This document shows, piece by piece, positions 54,760 through 61,038 of a stretch of DNA of 64,000 bases; the stretch's first letter is position 1, and the number at the start of each line of letters is the position of its first letter. A model generated the notes under the pieces. That model saw nothing but the letters and a program-made list of their open reading frames with translations. It was not told where the DNA came from and did not search any database. This DNA comes from GCA-002733465 sp039969155 (GTDB lineage Bacteria; Pseudomonadota; Gammaproteobacteria; Enterobacterales; Kangiellaceae). The position numbers and the translations under genes were made by a program. Where the stretch lies: positions 1 through 64,000 of the forward strand of contig JBDVOJ010000113.1 of NCBI GenBank assembly GCA_039969155.1, given 5' to 3'.

Positions 54760-55581
54760 TTAGTTAAGAAAGCTTTTAGGGATAGAAGTGCTTTTTACCG
54801 AATCTTGATTAAGTTGCTCTGGGTCAAACGGGAATTCAATTTCCATTGCCACAGGCAGGTGGTCCGACACTCCTAAATGGAGTACTTCACTTTTAATAAT
54901 ATTGAGAGAATCGCTTACCCAAATTTGGTCAAAACAATGTTTTGGATTCCACCTTGGAAAGGTTGGAGTTCCCTTTTTGCCTTGTTTCACCTTTACGCCG
55001 AGTCGCTTAAATTCCTCAGATACTTTATAGGTAGGGCAGTTCATATCGCCCATGATAATAAAATAGGGGATATCCTTGACCAGCTCGGCGATATACTCCA
55101 ACTGTGGCTTTCGCGCGCTATGACTTAAGGACAAATGAACCGACAAAACTAACACTTGATGATCGCCTGAGCCAAATGTCACTTCAAGTGCACCACGTCC
55201 AGGGATTCTTCCAGGCAGCTTGTGATGAATGGCATGTGAGGATGCGAATTTCGACAGCAAGCCATTGGAGTGGGCCGCTAATCCGGCAACTCGACGATTT
55301 TGCTGTTGATGAAAGTGAGGAAAGCCTCCCTCACTGGCTAAAAAAGCGACTTGATTAATAAACTGCGAGCGTAGGCTGCCGCCGTCTACTTCTTGAAGTG
55401 CGACGATGTCATAACTAGAAAGCCAATCAGCCGCCTGGCGAAGATTGTGTGCTCGTTTTGAATCGGGCAATAAATGTCGCCAGCTTTGTGTAACGTAATC
55501 TCGATAGCCGTGACTATCAATACCAACCTGAAGGTTGTAGCTTAAAAGCTTTAATCGCTGATTTTGTCTAAATACACTAAT
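54760..55581 (-). CDS. Endonuclease/exonuclease/phosphatase (EEP) family protein with a probable ATT start
   Basis: The first ATG/GTG/TTG in frame is the TTG at 55468-55470, giving only 236 aa. But the frame is open back to a stop at 55606, and the extra part encodes the conserved first EEP motif 'LLSYNLQVGI', whose Asn is catalytic. No ATG, GTG or TTG lies in that part. The best start is ATT at 55579-55581, 7 nt after GAGAGG, giving 273 aa. The rest has 'VALQEVDGG' (metal Glu), 'IMGDMNCP' (Asp/Asn) and 'VSDHLPVAMEI' (Asp-His). Substrate unknown; acts on nucleic acid or phosphodiesters. Confidence 0.85.
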   Translation of the reverse strand: MSVFRQNQRLKLLSYNLQVGIDSHGYRDYVTQSWRHLLPDSKRAHNLRQAADWLSSYDIVALQEVDGGSLRSQFINQVAFLASEGGFPHFHQQQNRRVAGLAAHSNGLLSKFASSHAIHHKLPGRIPGRGALEVTFGSGDHQVLVLSVHLSLSHSARKPQLEYIAELVKDIPYFIIMGDMNCPTYKVSEEFKRLGVKVKQGKKGTPTFPRWNPKHCFDQIWVSDSLNIIKSEVLHLGVSDHLPVAMEIEFPFDPEQLNQDSVKSTSIPKSFLN

Positions 55582-55650
55582 AGCAAAACCTCTCTCAAAT
55601 AGCGTCTATCAGGCTATTTATGTTGTTTTAATCAGACATTAATTGGCGAA

Positions 55651-56361
55651 TCATCGCGCCGCCGAAGATAATAGGTGATCGGCAATCTCTACCATTCTAA
55701 CTGGGGTTTTCGCTTGATTCGCGTCGATTTTAAAAGTTTCATTAATAATAATAGTCGGAACTTGGGTAATTGAAAATAAATCTGCCCGTTTTTGGTAGTT
55801 TTTTTCGGTGTTCCATAAGCGGCTCATATCAAGTACTGGAAATTCAGACAGTTGCATTGATTCAGCTAGCCAAGCCTTGTTATTGTCGTAAGAATTAAAT
55901 TTTTGACAGTCGGGTAAACAGGCTTGGTAGATTTGGTTGCTTGGTACTGTTTGAACCTCGCCAGATAATTGTTCCATAATTGCCTGCAAATTAGCCTGAA
56001 AGCGCCAACTTGGCCTAGCAATCAAAGGCGTTCTTCTCAACGTAACTTCCGGATGTCTATCCAAATATTGCTGTAGCGCTAGTTCAACCTGATAACAAGA
56101 CTCGCAACCGTACCAATAAAAAATTTCGATATTGCTGATCGACTCCAACTGATCTAAATCCGTTTTATTTTGCAAGTGAGCCATTACTAGCTTGCTAAAG
56201 TCTGTTCCGTCTACAAAGGTATTTTCAAGGTCTTCTGCTTTTAGTGTCAAACTGACTATCATTACCGGTAGCAAGATCAAGCCAGATAGGCAACGCCGGA
56301 TGGTTTTTCTGACTCGTGAGCTCATTGTGTAGGATGTGGCTTTTGGCTGTGCAAATAGCAT
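55651..56361 (-). CDS. DsbA-like thiol:disulfide oxidoreductase
   Basis: 236 aa. A hydrophobic signal (about 25-41) follows a basic N terminus. Active-site pair Cys86-Glu-Ser-Cys89 ('YGCESCYQ') instead of the usual CPHC, and cis-Pro loop 'TQVPTIII'. Two extra Cys ('ACLPDC'). Periplasmic; forms disulfides or reduces/shuffles them. The start at 56361 has AGGT 10 nt upstream; an inner ATG (56325) is possible. Same direction as cytochrome c4 upstream. Confidence 0.87.
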   Translation of the reverse strand: MLFAQPKATSYTMSSRVRKTIRRCLSGLILLPVMIVSLTLKAEDLENTFVDGTDFSKLVMAHLQNKTDLDQLESISNIEIFYWYGCESCYQVELALQQYLDRHPEVTLRRTPLIARPSWRFQANLQAIMEQLSGEVQTVPSNQIYQACLPDCQKFNSYDNNKAWLAESMQLSEFPVLDMSRLWNTEKNYQKRADLFSITQVPTIIINETFKIDANQAKTPVRMVEIADHLLSSAAR

Positions 56362-56439
56362 GTTGGGTTTACCTGAAGAGCGTTATATTAAATAGTATAT
56401 TAACTTTTTTGGGGGCCTTTCGGTTAAATTTCAAGCAAT

Positions 56440-56466
56440 AAAAAAGCGACCTATGGTCGCTTTTTT
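56440..56466. terminator. Bidirectional rho-independent terminator
   Basis: Stem GCGACC / GGTCGC (56446-56451, 56455-56460) with a 3-nt loop, flanked by A6 and T6. It lies between the cytochrome c4 stop and the DsbA-like start, so it ends the cytochrome transcript. Confidence 0.85.
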
Positions 56467-56492
56467 AAAAGTATTTAACTTAATGGCTTAGA

Positions 56493-57089
56493 TTAGTGCA
56501 ATCCAGCGAGGTAGTTTGCTAATGCTTCGATTTGCTCATCGCTCATTTTAGCAACGATATCTCGCATGATTCCATTTTCGTCATTCGCACGTTTTCCATC
56601 GCGGAAAGACTTAAGAGTAGCCATTGTATACTCCGGATGTTGGCCGCCAACTGCAGGGAAGCCTGCTGCAGGCATACCGTTACCTTGAGGACCATGACAA
56701 GCGATACATGCAGGAACATCTCGATCCGCATCGCCGCCGCGGTAAAGCTTTTGTGCCAATTCAATGTATTGATTGGCTACTGCAGTGTGTTGAACTTTTT
56801 GTGATGAATAATAGGCTGCTATATCGGCCATATCTTGTTCGCTTAGATTGCTCGCCATAGGATACATTACGGCATTGTCGCGGGCTTTGCTTTTGAAGTC
56901 TTGCAATTGCTTAACAAGATATTTCTCTGCCTGCCCTGCTAGTTTTGGGTTCATGCCAAGTGGGCTATTGCCATCAGTGCCATGACACGCTGTACATACA
57001 GCTGATTTTTCTTGACCTTTAGCAGCATCGCCAGCCTGAATTTGGCTCGAAAATAAGACGGCTAACGCCAAGCCTATGATTTTTCTCAT
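56493..57089 (-). CDS. Diheme cytochrome c4
   Basis: 198 aa with a signal peptide ending near residue 19 (QAG). Two heme motifs: CTACH (32-36) and CIACH (128-132), each in a half of about 90 residues with a distal Met ('MYPMASNL' and 'KSFRDGKRANDENGIM' region). The two halves are homologous. It carries electrons to cytochrome c oxidase in the periplasm. Divergent from ysxC, as in many Gammaproteobacteria. Confidence 0.95.
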   Translation of the reverse strand: MRKIIGLALAVLFSSQIQAGDAAKGQEKSAVCTACHGTDGNSPLGMNPKLAGQAEKYLVKQLQDFKSKARDNAVMYPMASNLSEQDMADIAAYYSSQKVQHTAVANQYIELAQKLYRGGDADRDVPACIACHGPQGNGMPAAGFPAVGGQHPEYTMATLKSFRDGKRANDENGIMRDIVAKMSDEQIEALANYLAGLH

Positions 57090-57291
57090 TATTTTACCTT
57101 TTTCTTAAATATTAAAATAAAACGACTAAATGCTGAATTAACAACCTACGGCACATTTAAACTTGCCTTGAAACATTCAATCTCTTTATACTTAACGACC
57201 GTTTACAAGATTGCGTGAATTATATACCTAATTGCCAAGGTTTTCCTAGTAGATTAGCGATAGACAATGGCGTATTGACTATTCCAATAAT

Positions 57292-57951
57292 ATGACTAAA
57301 AAAGCCGACAATCCTTTTCGAAATGCCCGCTACTTAATGGGCGCTGCCAAGCTCGACCAATTACCGCCTGATGTGGGGATTGAAGTTGCGTTAGCTGGCC
57401 GTTCAAATGCCGGCAAATCGACTGCGCTCAATGCGATTACCGATCAAAAAAACCTAGCCAAGACTAGTAAGACACCCGGTAGAACCCAATTAATCAATTT
57501 ATTTATGATTGACGAATCTCATCGTTTGACGGATTTGCCTGGATATGGCTTTGCCAAAGTGTCCAAAGATCAAAAGGCTCAATGGCAAAAGACACTCAGC
57601 CGATACCTTCAAGAGCGAAAATGCTTGAAGGCGTTGGTGGTGTTTATGGATATTCGCCACCCACTAAAAGAAACGGATAAAGAAATGGTGCAATGGGCGG
57701 TTTCAGGAAATATTCCGGTACATGTCGTTTTGAGTAAAGCTGATAAGTTAAAAAGTGGTGCACGTAAAACAGCGCTGCTCAATGCCAACAAACGATTGGC
57801 TAGAATTTCAGATAGCATCACCAGTCAATTATTATCGGCGACCAATAAAATAGGTACCGATGAATTAATTGAAACCATTGCCGACTGGTATCCGTTTGAA
57901 AAATCAGAGAGCGCTTCTGAAGACACCGAAAAAGCGGCTAAACGCGCTTAA
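57292..57951 (+). CDS. ysxC: Ribosome biogenesis GTPase YsxC/EngB
   Basis: 219 aa. G1 'GRSNAGKS' (36-43), G3 'DLPGYG' and G4 'LSKADK' are all present, and 'TSKTPGRTQLINLF' is the switch I region. It is required for 50S subunit assembly. Acidic C-terminal tail is normal. Single gene, followed 55 bp later by the SMI1-like gene. Confidence 0.96.
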   Translation: MTKKADNPFRNARYLMGAAKLDQLPPDVGIEVALAGRSNAGKSTALNAITDQKNLAKTSKTPGRTQLINLFMIDESHRLTDLPGYGFAKVSKDQKAQWQKTLSRYLQERKCLKALVVFMDIRHPLKETDKEMVQWAVSGNIPVHVVLSKADKLKSGARKTALLNANKRLARISDSITSQLLSATNKIGTDELIETIADWYPFEKSESASEDTEKAAKRA

Positions 57952-58005
57952 CTCCCTTTAACCTACTAATATAATTTTAAGCCAATAGAACTTAAGGATT
58001 CTGCT

Positions 58006-58407
58006 ATGGAAGATGTCGTCGATCAATTGAGAGAAGTCTCTATCGCTACCGCCAGTTACTTGGAACTGCCAAGCGAAGATGACTTGGTATTAGTTGAGGA
58101 AGAAATCCTATTACCGATCCCGCGAGAGATGAAGTCTTTTCTGCTACAAGTCAGTGATGTCATATACGGCAGCTTAGAGCCAGTGACGGTCGCAGATCCT
58201 GGTGCCCACACTCATCTGCCAGAAGTGACCGCGAATGCTTGGGCAATCGGGTTACCACGAGAGTTAATGGTACTATGCCAGTTTGCCGACGGATTTTACT
58301 GCGTCACCCAAGAGGGAGAGGTGGTGCTCTGGCAAGATGGTGAGCAGGCTGAGGAAACTTGGGAAGATGTCTGGGATTGGGCTGAAAACGTTTGGCTTAG
58401 AAGTTAG
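58006..58407 (+). CDS. SMI1/KNR4-like protein
   Basis: 133 aa, acidic. 'IPREMKSFLLQVSDVIYGSLEPV' and 'LMVLCQFADGFYCVTQEGEVVLW' (landmarks 'FADGFYCV') follow the SMI1/KNR4 pattern. In some bacteria members are immunity proteins for contact toxins, but no toxin is adjacent here. Single domain, same direction as ysxC. Confidence 0.78.
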   Translation: MEDVVDQLREVSIATASYLELPSEDDLVLVEEEILLPIPREMKSFLLQVSDVIYGSLEPVTVADPGAHTHLPEVTANAWAIGLPRELMVLCQFADGFYCVTQEGEVVLWQDGEQAEETWEDVWDWAENVWLRS

Positions 58408-58435
58408 AGTCCAAGTAGATTTCGGGTGACGTAGG

Positions 58436-58460
58436 AGTCCCAACAAAATCCGTTGGGACT
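58436..58460. terminator. Hairpin between convergent genes
   Basis: Perfect 9-bp stem AGTCCCAAC / GTTGGGACT with a 7-nt loop, followed by a broken T-rich stretch. Lies between the SMI1-like and GST-like stops. Confidence 0.6.
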
Positions 58461-58486
58461 GAACTGTTAGTTTTCTTAGGCGCAGA

Positions 58487-59182
58487 TTAGTAATAGCGCT
58501 TTTCAATTCGTTGGCAATATGAAACTAGTGACGGGTAACTCTTAGCAATTTGATTAAATGGGTTATCAAACTCCACACTAATGAATTCCGCTAGTAGCCC
58601 ATAAGCTGTGGCATCCAAAGAGCTAGGATTTTCACCAAATAGGAAGTCTTTTTCAGCGAGTAGAGTAGAAAGTGAATCCAGTGAACGGCGTAATACGTGC
58701 TGAATTTCTTGATCACTGTGCTTGGCTATTCCTTGTCCCTTTAGCATCTTTAATACTTGGCTTCGAATGATTTTGGGCAGTATCCATTTAAGCGGAATTG
58801 GCAGACTGCCAAAAAATCCTTCTTTTAAAATAGGCCAAGTATCATCCTTTGCCCAGCGAGAATAGACCAATACAAAATACAGATTTTCATCTAAGGACTT
58901 GGTGATTAAATAGGCGATAGCCTTTTGATGTTCAGACAAATGATCATCAAGATCCGCCCCGGCTTTTTGTGCGGCTTCGATAATCCATTGAGAGTCTGGA
59001 ATTAAATTGTTTTCCAATTCTATAAAAGGAAGTTTGCCTTTCGGCGCGCGGCGCAAATTGTCATCTTTGACTACGGTAGTGTATTCAATACCAGCCATTC
59101 GATAGTAGCAGTCGACTTTTAATACAAAAGGACTCGGGTCGGCGACGCCAAACTTGCTGCCAAAGCTAAATAGTTTAATCAT
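58487..59182 (-). CDS. Glutathione S-transferase-like (metaxin/FAX-type) protein
   Basis: 231 aa from the ATG at 59182; a TTG nine codons upstream only adds unconserved residues. N-terminal thioredoxin fold with 'KGKLPFIEL' (cis-Pro) and 'IPDSQWII', then a helical GST C domain with 'LSTLLAEKDFLFGENPSSLDATAYG' (landmark 'PSSLDATAYG'). This is the failed-axon-connection/metaxin branch, which need not use glutathione. Cytoplasmic, function unknown. Confidence 0.8.
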   Translation of the reverse strand: MIKLFSFGSKFGVADPSPFVLKVDCYYRMAGIEYTTVVKDDNLRRAPKGKLPFIELENNLIPDSQWIIEAAQKAGADLDDHLSEHQKAIAYLITKSLDENLYFVLVYSRWAKDDTWPILKEGFFGSLPIPLKWILPKIIRSQVLKMLKGQGIAKHSDQEIQHVLRRSLDSLSTLLAEKDFLFGENPSSLDATAYGLLAEFISVEFDNPFNQIAKSYPSLVSYCQRIEKRYY

Positions 59183-59230
59183 AAATAATCCGTTAAGTGA
59201 GTTAATCAAGAACGGATTAGTTTACCGAGC

Positions 59231-59258
59231 TACTCCTGACAGCCTAGTGTCAGGAGTA
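59231..59258 (-). terminator. Hairpin downstream of the TM2-like gene
   Basis: Perfect 11-bp stem TACTCCTGACA / TGTCAGGAGTA with a 6-nt loop, 42 bp past the stop of the leftward small membrane-protein gene. No U-tract follows. Confidence 0.5.
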
Positions 59259-59299
59259 AGAGCTTATTTGATGTTTTAAGTAAAAATATTGCCGGAGGG

Positions 59300-59503
59300 T
59301 TAATGCTTAGGTTTAAACATCGCAGCGCTTAGAATAGACCAAAGATGGATAATCCATCCCATCCATATAACCCATAGAGCACCAGCTAATACAAACTGAA
59401 CAATCGCCAGTAGCAGCCTTCCTTGCAGAAGTTGTCCTAAGCCAGGAATGAAAAAACTACAAAGTGCCGCAATGACGTTACCGCCTGAACCTTGTCCTGC
59501 CAT
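59300..59503 (-). CDS. Small two-span membrane protein (TM2-like)
   Basis: 67 aa from the ATG at 59503, preceded by AAAGAGGA; an upstream in-frame start lacks this. Two membrane spans around 'CSFFIPGLGQLLQGR', a TM2/DUF-like signature seen in many very short membrane proteins. Function unknown. Confidence 0.75.
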   Translation of the reverse strand: MAGQGSGGNVIAALCSFFIPGLGQLLQGRLLLAIVQFVLAGALWVIWMGWIIHLWSILSAAMFKPKH

Positions 59504-59678
59504 TATTTTGTTCCTCTTTCGTTTGTTTTTTAGGTCATTTATAAAAATTGTTAGATCGAAGATGTTGATACGTATTTTTAGACTCAATCGTCACTGAAAA
59601 CAGCGACTAGAATAACATAGCCACTCACGGTAGACTAAAGCCTAATTGTAACGAACATAAAATCTCGGTATTCCAAAA

Positions 59679-60836
59679 ATGACGACCAGTGTCTCAAATG
59701 ATTCTAAACTACCGAATGTTGGCACCAGCATTTTTTCTGAAATGTCTGCACTTGCCAATAAGCTTTCGGCGCTCAATTTGTCCCAAGGCTTCCCTGAATT
59801 TGAAACGCCGGCATTTCTTAAAGAAAGCGTACACCAAGCGATTTTAGCAAACAAGAATCAGTATGCTCCCTCTCAAGGACTTCCAGATTTATTAACCGAA
59901 ATCGCTAAGCTCACTAAAAGACAATATGGTGTTAATATTTCTGAAAGTGAAATGGTAACGATTACCTCTGGCGCCACTGAAGCCTTATTTGTCGCCTTCC
60001 AAGCTTTGATTAATCCTGATGATGAAGTGATTATTTTTGACCCTGCGTTCGATTCATACAAACCGGTGATAGAACTGATAGGTGGTCGTTGTGTTCATAT
60101 TCCCCTGCAATCACCTGAGTATGCCGTTAATTGGCAACAGGTAGAATCAAAAATTAATTCGAAAACAAAATTGATAGTGATTAACTCGCCTCATAATCCA
60201 ACCGGCACACTTTTAACCGAAGATGATATGAAGCGCTTGCAAAAACTCGTGGTTGATAACGAACTGTTCCTAATTAGTGATGAAGTTTATGAATACATGA
60301 CCTTCGACGGTCTTAAGCATCATAGTGCGTTACTTTACCCAGAACTCTTCGCGCGATCGTTTGTTATTTCTAGTTTTGGAAAAACTTATCATTGTACGGG
60401 TTGGAAAATGGGGTATTGTATTGCCCCTAAAAATCTAACCGAAGAATTTAGAAAAATTCATCAGTTTGTGACCTTTTGTAGTTCAACTCCTTTTCAGTTT
60501 GGTATCACAAAAATGTTAGCTGAATCACCGAAACACGTTGAACAACTTTCCAGTTTCTATCAAGAAAAACGCGATGTATTAGTTAAAGCTTTAGCAGGTT
60601 CACGGTTCAAGATTCTTCCATCTTCTGGGACTTATTTTTTATTGGTTGATTACAGTGAGATCTCCGATCTCAATGATTATGATTTTTGTTATTGGATGGC
60701 AAAAGAAATTGGTGTAGTAGCCGTGCCACTCAGCCCGTTTTATGAAACACCAACGCAAGATAAAATTATTAGAATATGTTTTGCCAAATTTGATGAGACT
60801 TTAGTTGAGGCGGGTGAAAGGATGTCTGGGTTGTGA
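59679..60836 (+). CDS. ybdL: Methionine aminotransferase-type PLP enzyme
   Basis: 385 aa class I aminotransferase. PLP Lys235 in 'SSFGKTYHCTGWKMGY', 'NSPHNPTGT' and 'ISDEVYEYM' are family motifs. The sequence order matches YbdL, which prefers methionine and works in the methionine salvage or general transamination pathway. Substrate preference is inferred. Single gene. Confidence 0.87.
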   Translation: MTTSVSNDSKLPNVGTSIFSEMSALANKLSALNLSQGFPEFETPAFLKESVHQAILANKNQYAPSQGLPDLLTEIAKLTKRQYGVNISESEMVTITSGATEALFVAFQALINPDDEVIIFDPAFDSYKPVIELIGGRCVHIPLQSPEYAVNWQQVESKINSKTKLIVINSPHNPTGTLLTEDDMKRLQKLVVDNELFLISDEVYEYMTFDGLKHHSALLYPELFARSFVISSFGKTYHCTGWKMGYCIAPKNLTEEFRKIHQFVTFCSSTPFQFGITKMLAESPKHVEQLSSFYQEKRDVLVKALAGSRFKILPSSGTYFLLVDYSEISDLNDYDFCYWMAKEIGVVAVPLSPFYETPTQDKIIRICFAKFDETLVEAGERMSGL

Positions 60837-60866
60837 TTTACGATATTAATTTTGAGGTAGTTAATA

Positions 60867-60953
60867 TGAAAAAAATTATGATTGCTGTTTTATTGCATAG
60901 CGCGTATTTACAAACACTATTCATACGAAATTGGAGTCAGTCCATCAAGTAAT
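60867..60953 (+). other. Possible signal-peptide relic (28-codon frame)
   Basis: ATG with a preceding GAGGTAG encodes 28 residues. The first 13 look like a signal peptide (MKKIMIAVLLHSA), then the frame loses hydrophobic or conserved character and stops at 60951-60953. Either a very small peptide or the 5' stump of a lost gene. Confidence 0.25.
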
Positions 60954-61038
60954 AGAAAGTAAAATAACATCATGATATGTGTTTAAAAAGATCAAAATTA
61001 ACCATTTATCAACCCAGTAGGTCGGAGTTAATAATTGT

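Noticed and set aside
58006..58407. SMI1/KNR4 protein as immunity to a contact toxin
   Set aside because: No toxin, Rhs or T6SS gene in the neighbourhood; the site is a housekeeping context.
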